From assembly GCA_016808115.1 (NCBI GenBank), contig JAEQBH010000193.1, positions 4,960,001 to 5,024,000 of the forward strand: a DNA stretch of 64,000 nucleotides. Reading direction: 5' to 3'. Under the pieces are notes generated by a model. That model made no database searches. It was not told the DNA's origin and was given only the letters and a program-made list of their open reading frames with translations. The stretch comes from Tetrastigma voinierianum. Lineage: Eukaryota; Streptophyta; Magnoliopsida; Vitales; Vitaceae. Made by a program: the position numbers and the translations under genes. Positions 48,855-61,395 of this stretch are shown here, in pieces. Within the stretch, counting starts at the first letter, position 1. The number at the start of each line of letters is the position of its first letter.

Positions 48855-49500
48855 GAACAATGGTGCGGAAAGGATGTGAAGCCTACTTGGCTTATGATAG
48901 ATACCAGCAAGGCCTAGTGTATCCGGGAGCATCCCTACTATTAGCGACTTTCCTGACGTGCTTCCGAAGAGTTACCGTGGATTGCCCAAATAGAGATCAG
49001 TTTACATCATCGCTTACTAGGTGCCAACCCAGATCCACACCGTAATCGAATGGCCCACTAGAGCTAAAGGAATTGAAATTGCAATTGCAAGAACTACTAG
49101 AAAAAGGAGTTTATTCGACCAAGTGTATCACCATGGGGAGCTCCTATGCTTTGTTAAAAAGAAAGATGGTACACTTCATTATGTATTGACATGACACTGA
49201 ACAAGTTAACGGTAAAGAATAAACATTCAAGTACCTTAATTGATGATTTGTTTGACCAATTAAAGGTGCAAGTATCTTTTCGAAGATTGACTTAAGTATC
49301 CGTACCATCTGAATTAAAGATGCCGTATGTGCATAAGACAGCGCTTAGGATGCGATATGACATTATGAGTTCCTCAGAATGCCGCTTGATTGACAAATGT
49401 TCAGCGCTTTACACCTAATGAATCGTTTTCCAACTTTATGTGGATCATTATCGAAGTTCAGCAGATCTACATTCTCGTATTCAAGATCAAAGGGACACAC
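48855..49500 (+). pseudogene. Reverse transcriptase of element B
   Basis: In order: the FPDVFPEELPGLP-like lead (48950-48975), GPLELKELKLQLQELLEKG (49055-49110), SPWGAPMLC with KK-type sequence (49128-49155), a decayed 'CIDYR.LNK' (49180-49205), TVKNKHS and DDLFDQLKG (49210-49270), IFSKIDL (49273-49295), a broken 'SGYHQ' segment, KTALRMRYDIM (49335-49365), and the MNRFPTYVDH region where 'VIVFIDDIL' should follow (49415-49470). The YxDD catalytic box is not recoverable. This is a Tekay/Del-type sequence. Confidence 0.85.
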
Positions 49501-49689
49501 CCTAGAGTAGTGTTGTAGACTTCGAGAAAAGAGCAAATGGTATACAAACTGAAAGGCAGTTTTGAAGAATAGCGTCCTCTTCTTGGGCACATAGTATCGC
49601 TTGAAGAACCCAGCACATCCGAAAAAAGTAAAGTGGTTAAGAATGGAATCCACCAAGAAATGTGTTACTGTATGCGGAAGCTCTTCGAC

Positions 49690-50363
49690 CGTAGGATACT
49701 ACAGAAGATTCGTTATGTTTTATGATCGCAGCCTCGGTTGACAGATTTACCTGAAAACAAAAGGCGGAATGGAGTGAATGTCAAAGAAGTTTTGATAAGT
49801 TAAAGATTCTAACTGACTTTACTAAACCGACTTCATGCAGAGAATGTGTGATTTTTGAGATGTCGCTAAATGTTGGATGTGTCCTAATGCGAGAAGGGTA
49901 AAATGGTAGCCTATGCTTCAAGAGCAGTTGAAACGCATGAAAAGAACTACCCACGCATGATTTGGAATTATCAGCGATTGTATTCGGTGAAAATTTGGAG
50001 ACATTATTTGTATGGAGAGAAGTCTTTCATCTCTGCGATCATAAGAGTCTTAAGTATTGCCCTCTGTGAGGAAGCAACTTGAGACAACGAAGATGGATGG
50101 AAGTGATAAAAGATTATGACTGCGTGATTGATTATCACCCAGGAAAGGCTAATGTAGTGGCCGACGCTTTGAGTAGAAAGTCAATACAAACGCTCCGAGC
50201 TTTGAATGCCCATTTGTCATTATATGATGATGGTATTGTAGTGGCAAAGTTGATAGCGAGACCGAGTTTGTTGAATCGAGTGCTAGAGGCACAAAAGAAA
50301 GATGAGAAAATTGCTGCCACGATAAATCAGATTGGAAATGGTAAGAAACTGAGTTCACAGTGA
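49690..50363 (+). pseudogene. RNase H of Tekay-type element B
   Basis: Blocks: 'GYYRRFV..F' (49697-49725), FDKLK.LT (49790-49815), SLNVGCVLMREG (49862-49898), VAYASRAVETHEKNYP (49905-49950), DLELSAIVF (49960-49986), a shifted 'KIWRHYLYGEK' (49990-50025), 'DHKSLKY', then a clean 94-codon frame (50079-50363) MRQRRWMEVIKDYDCVIDYH, PGKANVVADALSRKS and LNAHLSLYDDGIVVAKL. The clean stretch is near-consensus while its flanks shift repeatedly. Confidence 0.9.
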
Positions 50364-51660
50364 ACGAAAATGGAGTTTGTATTATAAGGATCGGGTTTTG
50401 TGTACCGGTTGTAATGAATTGAGGAAATCCATCTTGGAAGAGGCACATAGTGGATCTTTTGCTATCCATCCGGTAGCACAAAGATATGTCGAGATTTAAA
50501 AATGTCATTAGGTGGTCAGGGATGAAAGAGATGTCGAAATTTGTAACCAAGTGCACGGTGTGTCGAGAGTAAAAACCAGGCATCAAGTTCCTTCGGGATT
50601 ATTGAAGCCTATCGAGTCTGGGAGTGGAAATGGGACCCGAATCACCGTAGTTTTGTGGTTGGGTTACCATTGACGGGGAGAAGGCATGACTCGGTTGGGT
50701 CATAGTAAGGCGGAATTGACTAAGTATTCCTTCCTGCCAGTGAAGCAGACTTTTCATTTATTGGCTTCTTGGTATATCAAGGAAAAGTTGGAGTTACATG
50801 GGATTCTGTATCCATTATTTCGGACCGGTCAAGAGGTTTACTTGATTTTGGGGAGGAAAATTCTGAGGCCTTGGGCACTGGTGGGTACAGTACGACGTTC
50901 CACCCGAGCGGATGGACAATGCAGAAGTGATCAGTTGCGGAAGATATGTTAAGGGTTGTGTGATCGACCTTGAGGGTAGTTAGGATCGACACATTGCTTT
51001 TAGTTAGTCAGTGTAACAACGGTTCCAATCAAGTATTGGAATGGCGTATATGAGGAAGCTTTATGGGAAAATGTAGAACACCGTTGTGTTGGACGGGCCC
51101 AAGTGAAAAGAAGTGATTGGCCGATTTGATACAGGGGCGAAGAAAAAGTGAAAATGATTAGAGAGAGATTAAGGTGGCCACCGATAGACGAAATCATATC
51201 TGGAGCATAAAGAAAAGATATTCGATCACGAGATCGCGAAAAAGTGTTTTGAAAGTATCGCCTTGGAAAGAAGGTGATGAGACCGAAGCGGGCAAGTTGA
51301 GCCCTAGATTTATTGGCCCCTATGAAGTGATTGAAAAAGTGGGTCCAGTGGCATACAGATTGGCGTTACCTCCGGACTTGGAAAAGATCCATAGTGTGTT
51401 TCATGTGTCCATGCTACGGAGGTACCAATCAGACCCATCACATGTAGTCTCTTCGGAGACAATTGAGGCGGAGGCAGTTTGGCGTGCAGAAGAGCGATGA
51501 GATTTTGGCTCGTGAAGTGAAGAATGCAGGAACAAGGAAGATTATTAGTCAAGTGTATGGAGAAACCTTAAGGCGAAGAAACCAATTGGGAAATTGAGAA
51601 ACGATGCGGCGACAATATCCACAGCTTGTTTTGAATAAGGTAATTTCGGAGCGAAAATTT
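50364..51660 (+). pseudogene. Integrase of Tekay-type element B
   Basis: The zinc-binding domain remains as EEAHSG (50440-50455), 'AIHP', WSGMK and FVTKCTVC (50510-50565). The core has 'GLPLTGR' (50660-50685), IKEKLELHG (50780-50808) and CVIDLEGS (50955-50980). The C-terminal domain is clearest: LSPRFIGPYEVIEKVGPVAY, RLALPPDLEKIHSVFHVSML and RRYQSDPSHV, in a 108-codon frame (51174-51500). The last piece reads VISERKF near 51640-51660, the normal end of Tekay Pol. The DDE residues are not in one frame. Confidence 0.9.
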
Positions 51661-51674
51661 TAAGTGGGGAGAGT
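51656..51674 (+). promoter_or_regulatory. Polypurine tract of element B
   Basis: 'ttttaagtggggagagt' directly precedes the 3' LTR start TGTAGCCCAAAATACTAG at 51675. It primes second-strand synthesis. Confidence 0.75.
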
Positions 51675-52857
51675 TGTAGCCCAAAATACTAGAATTTTAT
51701 AATAAAATTTATTATATATTAGGGTATGGTGGGCCAAACTTGGATATTTTTAAGGAATTATTAGATGAATATTGATTAATTGATTATTGAATCCAGAAAT
51801 AAACCCAAGTGAAAAAAGGGAAAAATATGGAAATTGTAAAATGGGGACCTAAGGGTCAATTGTAAGTAAGTTTATATGTTTAAGTGTAATTAGGAGAAAT
51901 AAATGAGTAAGGGGAAAATAATAGGAGACTTAAATGAAGAATAATAGAGAAATGGAGGGACCTAAATATAAAAAGAAATAAAGAAAAAAATCAAGGAAAG
52001 GACATGTGGCATGTAGGAAAGTGGGAGGAAGTTTCCTCCTTTTTAAAATACGATTTAGAGTGATCCATAAGAAAAGGAAAACAGAGAAAAGTGGAGATAT
52101 TTTAGAGTGAGAAGCTCTCACTTCTCTCTAGATTTTCAACGATCGGACCATAAGGTCCCCGGGAGGAAGCAGAGGGAAGTCTTACCTCGTGATAGGCTGC
52201 AAATAGGGCCGGATCGGGAGTTTCGACGAGCTCAGAGTAGGCACTTCCCTGCCCCAGTCATTTTCCACCTAAGCTGCCACATTGTGGTAGTGCACATTAG
52301 CCGGACCTTAGAGCTGATTTTTGGGTAAGAAATAAAGAGACTCTGGTAGTGAGTCCTTCTGGTAAGTTGTAGCCAAATCAATGAACTTGATGTTAGGCTT
52401 TTGAATTTCTCGATTTGGACCTCTGTAGACCAAGTTATGGTCATTTTACCGAGGTCGTCTCAACTAGATCTGGTTGGGTCAGTTAGGCCAGTTCGGGTCA
52501 ACTAGCCGGACCTTAGAACGGGTTTTTGGGTCAGAAATAAAGGGAATTTGGAAGTAAGTCCTTCTGGGAAATTGTAGCCACATTAATGAACTTGATGTTA
52601 GGATTTTGAATTTCTCAATTCGGACTCCTGTAAACCAAGTTATGGTCTTTGTACTCTGAACAGTCAAATGGGTGAGTCGACCATAGAAGTGCGTCAATGA
52701 GAGGTCGTGAGACCTCATGCTCATCTGGCGAGTCGAGCGGACCTCATGCGGCGTGACCCGACGAACCTCATGCGGCAGAGGTCGTGAGACCTCATGCGAC
52801 AATTGGCCGAACCTCATGTCACGCCGAGATCGTTGGCGAGACCCGAAAGAACACATG
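51675..52857 (+). repeat. 3' LTR of element B, first part
   Basis: Collinear with 44011-45030. Shared: ATTTTATAATAAAATTTATT, GATGAATATTGATTAATTGA, AATCCAGAAATAAACCCAAG, AAGGACATGTGG and 'cgatcggaccata'. It ends in a tandem stretch of 'gacctcatgcgg' units (52700-52820) and is interrupted at about 52858. Confidence 0.9.
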
Positions 52858-55574
52858 TAAATTTATGGCGTTATTACCCGAGGACTATTATCTAATCCGA
52901 CAACGGCGCCATAAAACTTGTTGACATTATACTATATAAACCAAAAATCCTAGAAGTAAATCATTTTCAAGTTTGGTTTTGATGCGATATCACGCAAGTG
53001 CGGTCGACAAGTAATAAAATGGATTTAAGTCAGATATCGATCACGAGATACCGAGAATTTTTAAATCAGCTACTACTGTGCTCAATTTCCATACTATTTG
53101 GACCACTAAATGATAGTAAGATCGGCATTAAGGTGCTGAAATTATTAATCAAGGAAATAAGCTGAAATGAGCAATAAACTTGAATATAAAGAATAAGAAT
53201 AATTAATTGTTAAGAAAATGAATAGAGAATTTAATAGCTATCGTTTGGAGAGGCATTAAGAACAATGCTATTGTGATATCAATTCCTATTAGCCAACTTG
53301 TAAATTTTCTTGTGAATTCCAGTTTCAAAATCTGTCCCGAGGCATATGGATTGATGGATCTCTCCACCTCACATTTCATTATCTAATTTTTGGCTGATTC
53401 TCTCGAATACGAGGAATTAGATAACTACTTTGCAGGGACTTCCCTAGTGCAGGTATTTTTCTTTTGCAATACTTCATACCCATTTTATGGTGTACACCTT
53501 AGCTCCCGAGTTATCGGTCAAGCGAGGATATCTGACTTCCGAGGTTACTCTTTCCTCCCAATTAAAATAAATCACCCTCTCATGATTAGATCTCGGCTAA
53601 CACGGGATTGGCTACACTATTCGAATTGAAATTGAACTCTCTGCTTGTTTAAATTGATATCGACAACTCGTTCTTGATTTCAAGTGAAAAGGATTTATCA
53701 GTAAACTCACAAGCTCATTAGATCTCTAATAAGCGGTTAATATACCTTCCGAAGTATTCATAACTCCCGGGATTGTCATCTACGTCACTCGGAGGACCTC
53801 CTTGAAATCAAAGCAATGAAAGCAGCTTCTTAATACGGGTATAAGAGCGATATTCGAGATCAAAACAACCAAACCCATAGCAGAAAGTAAATTCATAAAA
53901 ATTGAAATTACAATTTCTTTGGAAATAACGATAGGAAAGATAATTTCGGCAATAACATTCTCTTAATGAAAGGCTGGACCTGATTCTTGAATTACGCACT
54001 TCTAAACATTCCTCTGATCATAAGAATAAGCGCATTCCAGCGGAGAAGCGAATTCGAAATTTGTACGAACTTGACATTCAGGAATTAGTAATTTGAAAAG
54101 AATTGAATTACTGCGTTCGGCTTTAGCTCAGCGATAACATCCAGATTCGAGGAAATAAAAAAAAGCTTAGAGCGATAAATCTAATCTAATACATCCTGTT
54201 AAAAGAAAATAAAAGAAAAGGAAAGAAAAGAAACTAAAAAATGAGCCTTGGTATATCGGATATACGTGCGTGACGCGATCTACTTTCCTCTTACACGGAT
54301 AGGCTGGCATTATTTATAGGGTTTTTCGGTTGAAGCCTAATCGATGTAACTGCTGTGATTTTAGAGTATCGAGGCCCAGAATCCTTTATTTAAAGTCGTG
54401 ACCTCAATTTCGCTTGTCGCGATATCATCCATGTAGCGACCTGCGATCTCACGTCGCCCGACCTTAACTTCTTTGTCTATCTGATGTGGCGTCATTAGTG
54501 ATGTCGCGACGCCATTTCTCTTGTCGCGACGCCGGCTTACTTCTTTTGTAGGCTTCACATGTTGCTCACGATGTCAGCGACGTCATTCTCTTAATGCGTG
54601 ACATCAACTAAATAAAACTTCATTTGTCAATGGAATCTTACGATATCGCGTATCGATCTCTTACATCGTGACAATGGTTCATTCTTTCGACTTTCATCTG
54701 AAGGTTCCTGATGTCGCGACATCGACTTAGTTCTCTGGGGCCTTCAACTGGTTGTTCTTGGTGTCACGACAACAATCTCTTGTCGTGAAATCTAGTCATG
54801 CCCTTTGTATATTTCAACTGGTCGCTCTTGATGTCGCGACCTCGATCTCATAATCAGCGACTTGACTCACGATATTACGCGGCATTCAACTTGTCTTGAT
54901 GTCGCGACATCAATCCCTTGTCGTGACATCAACTAAAGGATGCGGGTTTCATTGTTTCTCATGATGTCGCGACATCAATATTATGTTGCTCGTGACATCA
55001 GCCCGATTCTGCTTGCTTAATCTTGTCGCCACTTGTATCTTTCCTTTGATTGCTCTTCTTTGTCGCGACGCTCGATCCTTGTGCGACATCAGCTTCATGC
55101 CTCCCTGGTCTATTTGTTTGTTCCTGATGTCGCGACATCAGTATCTTGTCGCGACTTCGATTCATGACTCTGTAGCTTTGGACTGTGGTTCTTGATGTCA
55201 CGACCTCGATCCGTCAGCGCCCTCGGCTCATTTCTTTGCGCTTTCTGGCGGTCTGGTCGTGACCTTAATATCGGGGTATCCATGTACGACTTGCATCGAG
55301 ATTTCCTTCAATTTCACGAGTGTGAAACCTCATGGCGGGCTATGTAACAGCGCAACATAAGTTAGCCGATTGCTTTCATTTACTGCCCTTGCTATTTTTA
55401 CGCATTTTTACTCTGCGATTCTTTGCGTTTTCCTTGCATTTCTTCTTTCTTTCATACTTCGGCCAAATACCAAATTTGGTGAGTTTGGCAATATCTACGT
55501 ATGCGGATTATTCATTTTTACATTAAAATCAATCAGAAAAATGGACTAAAAATAGATGACTTTTAAGCTCATCA
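52858..55574 (-). repeat. Athila-like LTR D with primer site (minus)
   Basis: The minus-strand start is TGATGAGCTTAAAAGTCATC at 55574. The end precedes TGGCGCCGTTGTCGG at about 52890-52905, a near match to the tRNA-Asp type primer site. The leader ('agtcctcgggtaataacgcc', 'ataaatttaca') matches the tripled leader at 5801-6010. Only about 50 bp of leader remain before B sequence resumes. It carries the GATGTCGCGACATC array (54395-55265). No gag-pol is attached. Confidence 0.75.
54395..55265. repeat. TCGCGA-palindrome array in LTR D
   Basis: About 16 intact or one-mismatch copies of GTCGCGAC are spread at roughly 30-70 bp intervals. The 14-bp perfect palindrome GATGTCGCGACATC occurs at 54710, 54899, 54963 and 55126. 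Weaker forms appear in the plus-strand LTR at about 3930-4060. Confidence 0.85.
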
Positions 55575-58500
55575 ATCCCGGTCCGACCCGATTGGCGGAT
55601 TGACAGGGATTCGGGGCGTGAGACCGTATCTTTTGGGACTCTTTACCTGATTTTTTTTTTCCTAAGGCCAAACTTGTACCTGTGGGTATGGCGCATCTTA
55701 TACTTGAATCAAAATATCATATACATTTGCAAGTCCATTTACAATTCTATTTGTACTTTTACATTTACAAATCAGAGCATGGAACCTACATGTAGTGAAC
55801 CCTTACAAGTGTGTTGGCCAAGCTGTATGCGGATGTTTGTTGACATCTTCTCATGTACCTACACGGATTAAAAACCCATGCTAAGCTTTATGCTTAGTGG
55901 GAAACATTTCTTATACAGAAACATAAATACAGATAACGTGCGAATTACAGTGCCAGAAGCTATGCGGACTTATGCTTATTTCGATCTCCCATAGGAGTTC
56001 TGAACCTGTCTTATACGAGGTACTTAGTCGAGGTATGGGTATTTATATCTATCTGGATCTCATTGAATTTGCGAACTTATACTTATTCTCACGGGTTTAC
56101 ACTTGTTCGGAGGTGCCGAAGGTATCACGAGAGATGCGGAGCATTATCTTGGATTTGAACTTAATCTTATCGCGGGAGTACCGTAAGTACTCTGAAACTT
56201 ATCTTGGTGCCGTATCTTATACTTGTATTCTGGAGACATATGTATTTAAGATCTTACATGTATATTCTGGAACCTATCTTGGTCTTCACCGGAACTTATA
56301 TTGGTATTAGGAGCACATACTTGTATTCGGATCTTATCATGTGATACAGAACTGCTCATGTATTTAAATATCTCATACATGTATTACGAACTTATACTTG
56401 TTTTACGGAACTTATCTTGGTCTTCTCAGACATATGCTTATCTTCACGGATCTTATCCTTGTGCGAAGGTACGTAGGTACAATAAAGTCGAACTAATCAT
56501 AATCATTATCACATACAAGGTCGAGATCAGGGCGTATCTGAGATACATATCGGGTATGGTCGTTGGTCGTAGCGAGTCTGAGATCATAACATATACATAT
56601 ACTTATTTTCTGGATTGTAAGTACTGGTGGTACTCTGAACTTATACTTATTTTACGGATACGAGAGTACCCTTAGGTACTCTTGGACTTATACTTGTTTT
56701 ACCGATACGGGAGTACGTGGGTACCTCTTTGGACTTATACTTATTCGGACCTCCCGTAGAGATTCTGAGTTTCTTCTTATGCGAGAGACATCTTATAACA
56801 GGACGTATGTTCATTCGGGACTCAGAAGTAGAATTCTGAAGCTTATTCTTATTCAGAACTTATACCTATTTTTACGTGCGGGAGTACCGTAGGTACTCTG
56901 AGAGAGATTACGTGTACAAAAGTACCGCGGGTGCTACGAGCAAATGCGGAGGTGCGTGGGTACTACGGAACATATCTGAGAGGAATTTTAGTAGGTACAT
57001 TCGGATCTTTAATATTCATTTCTTTATTCTTGTATTTTTCGAGTCTTATCATATAATTGTTGGATTGCCTAGACCGATGTCTGAATGAGTAGGACCTGAC
57101 ACAATAAGTACCCAATGCGGTCACGATCTTGAGATGCAGTAGCCTGGCAGTGCTAACCTTTGTCGAGAGAGTGCCATCACACTTATCCAAAATGCTAGAA
57201 GTACTAATCGAGGGTCTTGAAGTACTAATGTGCGAGAAGCACGATCGAGAGAGTGTCGTCGCACTAATCGGAGAATGTAGAAATGCTTAATGTGCCGAAG
57301 CACGGTCGAGAGTGCGTCGCTCTAATCGAGAAGTCTGCAGAAGTGCTATACGTGCATGCCACGTAACGGAAGGAGTGCCATGTCATTCAATAAGCGGTCT
57401 TAGAGCGGTTTACAATTATATGAGTTCAATAACTTACTATCTTATAATAGGGGCATTCCTAACCACATTATGTGTTCATGAATATTGCCTTTCATATTCA
57501 TGTTCATGTTTCATATTCATATTTGTATTTCATGAACACATCTATACATATTGCATTTTCTATATTTTCCTTGTTTCATGCCTATTATATATGACACTTC
57601 ATATACTTATAAAGTATGATGTCTATGAAATCATACCTCATTCACATATTCTTATTCTTCTATGAATTTACTTTACTTAGGTGAATCAATCGATCGAGAT
57701 TAAATCGAATAAAGTTATGGCATTTTTATGAAGCCCAGTCCATTCACCAGATTACTTAGGGACCGGTTGTATTACTAAATTTTCCAGTTTCTTGACTCCA
57801 TATTTGACACTAGTTCTTTGTTCTCCTTTAAATCTAAGGTGCTAAGGGTTCTATTCCAACTGGAATCACCCAGGTCGAACCTTATAGGAACTCAAGTTAA
57901 GTCGAAACAACGATTACTCTATGTTCAAGCGATCTGTTGACTTGAGCATTAATAACACTTTGAAGGTGAATTTTGGGCCACTTATAGTCGGGGTGATGAT
58001 GTCTATTTCTTTAGGTTTGATTCTCCTTGAAATCTTTATTGGACCTTTGAATCCCACTCCAAATCGGATAAGAAATGAGCAAGTTATGGACAAAATCAGC
58101 GGTCGAGTGGAAAACAAAAGCAGTGGAGTACACCTCTAACTGTCTCGGTACATTGGGTTACGGAAGGGTGTGGTACACTTTCAAGATGCGGTACATGTCC
58201 CGAAAATACCCGAAATGTGTATTTTCTCCCATTTTCAATTTTGATACCAAATTCAGCAATACTCCATGAACACATCAAAAACCACTTCAAATTCATCTTG
58301 AAATGGTGGTTTAAAACTCATATTCATCTTATAACCTCACAATTTTCCTCAAATCATGCTCAATAATTGTCTTTCTTGAAAACCTTTCATGAATTACTTC
58401 ATGCCATTCTAATATGGGTCCTGACCATACGATCAAACATGATGATTATTTGGGTTTATTCTAAACCTAGCTCAGTCTTGTTATTTAACATGTTTCAATC

Positions 58501-59167
58501 TAAGAGGAAGATTTCCTTATCTTGGGCCATTTAGAGTTTTCAACCCTACCTTCAATAAATCTTTGATTAGAATCACAACAAACCACAGATTTGGAACTCA
58601 TAAACTTTCTAGAATCCCATACAAAATTCTGATCCATAATAGAATCCATACCCAGGTTAAATTGTCTAAAAATCGAAGTTCGTACCTTGGCTTTGTAGCC
58701 TCTTCTTCTTCTCTTCCTCTTCCTCTTCTTCTTCTTCTCCCATTCTCTTCTCCCATACGGTTTGTTCCTCCTCCAAACATGAGACCAAATTTTGGTCTTT
58801 AAATCAAAATATCCCTTAGGCCTTGTTTGGCTATCAAAAACCCATTTTTGGGTTAATTTTTCTTTATTTGCCTTTTGGCCCTCCAACTATTGGCCATTTG
58901 TATTTCAATTTCCTTTTATTGTATTTTGGCTTCTAATCTTCTAGGAATTACCACAATTCCTATTATTTATCACTGGCCTCGATTCTTACATTAACTTATG
59001 ACTTTTAAGTCCCTTTTTGGACAATTTACATATTTGTCCTTGTGTCTTTAAAATTTCCGGGTCTCTCGTTTTCATGTTTCGTATTTAACTCACGAAACAT
59101 TCAAATTAGGCTTACAAAATACTCTAAACATGTCGAAAACTGTTATGGTATATTTTGGGGTGTTACA
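55575..59167 (-). repeat. LTR C, relative of LTR A (minus strand)
   Basis: The minus-strand start is TGTAACACCCCAAAATATACC at 59167. It has a C/T-rich (GA-rich in sense) leader at 58700-58750 and 'aatcggataagaaatgagcaa' at 58060 (inverse of 'cttatccgatttgagtg' context at 42155), plus inverted TATAAG and GTACCTACGGTAC motifs at 55970-57000, as in LTR A. The end, 'aatccgccaatcgggtcgg' (sense), matches the LTR A end near 62055. Length 3.6 kb equals LTR A. Frames at 55972-56675 and 58500-58886 are repeat or leader shadows. Confidence 0.8.
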
Positions 59168-60004
59168 CCTCATGCAGCGGAGGTCGCGGGACCTCATGCA
59201 GAGGAATTCGATGAGAATCAACATACCTCATGCAGCGGAGGTCAGCGGACCTCATGCAACGAAGGTCACCTCATCTGTAGGAGTAAGTGACCTCGTCGCG
59301 TGTGAAATTTCATTTCGTCGAGTTCAGTCGTCGAGTTGGTACGTATGACCTCTGGCGGAAGGTCGGCAGCTCGCCGTCAGAACTCCGTTTCGGGTGTTCT
59401 TGGACTCTATGGAAAGCCCATTGAGTCAAGAATCCATTGATATGCCTAAGAAGGATATTAGATGTCAGACCGAGGTGTTAGATTGAGCTTGTCCAGGTCA
59501 GGTCAGCTCGTCTGGGTTGACTACGCATGACCTCAACTTCAGAAGGTCATATCTCCTTCGTTCGAACTCCGATTTGGGTGTTCTTGGACTCTATGAAGCC
59601 ATTGAGTCAGGAATACATTCATATACCTGAGGATGTTAGATGCCAGACCGGAGTGTTAGATCGAGCTCGTCAGGTCAGGTCATTTCGTCGGTTCGAGTCG
59701 GCACGATGCAGTTGACTCATGACCTCGGCGGAAGGAATTAAGTATCTTCTTCGTCGAACTCCGTTTCGGGTGTTCTTGAGACTCATGGAAAGCCCATTGA
59801 GTCAGGAATACATTCATAGCGCACAAGGAGGATAGAGATGTTTGGCCGAGGAGTGATAAGATCGAGTTCGTCCAAAGTCGAGTCAGCTCGTGATTCGAGA
59901 TTTGACTATGTATGACCTCCGACTTCGGAAGGTCATAACTCCTTCGTCCAGGCACCGATTTAGGTGTTCTTGACTTTATGGAAAGCCCATTGAGTCAGAA
60001 TCCA

Positions 60005-60061
<57 letters not shown>

Positions 60062-61395
60062 TATTGAAATTGGAACTCATATTAAACTCGGGGAAAATCA
60101 ATCCTAGCCAAAACTACTAGTACCACATGAATAGCCTTTGTTTAACTGTGGTTTTGGAATTGGGACAACGGAAAAGCCAAAATGGGATTGAGATTCCAAG
60201 GATTGGAATCAAAGTGCAAAGATTTTTGGGTTTGTTCTACCGATTCCTATTCCTCGTTTCAAGTTTTTGCGTGTTTGTTCTAAAAGCATATTGCATTGAT
60301 TTAATTGATTTGAGAAAAGTGATTATGAAATGTTTGCTTATAAAAATTGCATGATTATTGAAAATAAACTGTTTAAACAAGCGTACATATTGTACTATAT
60401 TTTGCTATAAAGGATTTGAAATACCCAATGGAATGTTAGCGGATTTATTTCGCATTAAGGATAGATTGGTATACGATAAATTCGAATAAGCGATCTGCGA
60501 ACTGTGTATTGATGTGTCACTCCGATCAGCGGCCAGCGAGACCGTATCGATAGTGTTCACTATTTGATTGTTTTATAATCGGTCAGCGGCCAGCGGGACG
60601 TGCGTGTTATAAAACCATGCCCAATCACCAGGCTGCGGCCAGCGGGCCGTCTTGGTGAACTGATATCTGTATATTGAAGATATAGGTTAAATTCGTTTAG
60701 GGGCATAACTAAATTGATTGGCATAACTGATTTGATTGGCATAACTGAATTGATTTTCAGAATTGAATTAGATATCGATCTGCAGATGAATTGTAGGCAT
60801 ATTTGAATTGATTTGAGATTGTGAATTATTGATTATGAAAATGTATTTATGGGATGATCGATGAACTTTAATTGTGTATATATAAAACAAAGTATATGTA
60901 TTGTATTTATATTGATCATCCAAAGATTGAAAGTTACGAATTATTAAATTGCATAAATTGATTTAAAAATTTGGGCGAGAATGGATTGTATAGAACCACT
61001 AAGCATGAAAATGCTTAGGCGTATTTACCAATGCGCTTGGTACAGTGATAGATAGTGATCGAAAGCGGACTCAAGATCGAGGAGCGTTGAGTCATAAAGA
61101 AGGAAATTTCGGAGTATGCTCCGACATGTGCATTCATTTCATGTTTTCTTTTGGATATTGATATTATGTAAAACAATTTGAACTCTTAACATCTATTTTT
61201 GTAAAGCATTTTGAAAAGGAACGAATCTCACGCCCTCATTGTAAATGTATTTTGTTAAATATAAATGTTTATGGGCTTGCCGGAATTTTGAAATAAACTT
61301 CCGCAAAGATATGATTTTGAGTGATTTTAGTGGCATCGGACTCGGTTTTCGGATCCGCCCAAAGCAGATTCGGGTAGGAGTGAGGCGCCACTACG
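59168..61395 (+). repeat. 3' LTR of element B, second part
   Basis: It resumes with 'cctcatgcagcggaggtc' units, then the 'ggaaagcccattgagtcaag' units at about 59410, 59590, 59785 and 59980, then 'tcctagccaaaactactagta' (60100) and 'cgcaaagatatgattttg' (61302), all collinear with 45030-47141. It ends GGCGCCACTACG before GTATG. Confidence 0.9.
60005..60059. repeat. (TC)n(TA)n microsatellite
   Basis: A short TC run followed by about 23 TA units. The matching place in the 5' LTR (about 45815-45830) has only about four TA units. Confidence 0.95.

Larger units (their letters stand above)
44011..61395 (+). mobile_element. Tekay/Del-type gypsy element B (nested)
   Basis: Complete in outline: 5' LTR 44011-47141, tRNA-Met type primer site 47146, gag-pol 47297-51660, purine tract, and 3' LTR starting at 51675. 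The 3' LTR is split by a minus-strand block (52858-59167) and ends at 61395. It sits inside the 5' LTR of element A and is flanked by GTATG. The internal region is only about 4.5 kb and full of stops and shifts. The LTRs differ at many sites, so the insertion is not recent unless sequence errors inflate the difference. Confidence 0.85.

Noticed and set aside
50149..50586. 145-codon minus-strand open frame
   Set aside because: Antisense shadow of the RNase H/integrase coding region of element B.
55972..56675. Two plus-strand frames rich in Tyr, Ile and Leu
   Set aside because: They are translations of the TATAAG/GTACC tandem units of LTR C.
58500..58886. 128-codon minus-strand frame with a Lys/Arg-rich run
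   Set aside because: The basic run comes from the GA-rich LTR leader seen in LTRs A and C; no conserved domain.
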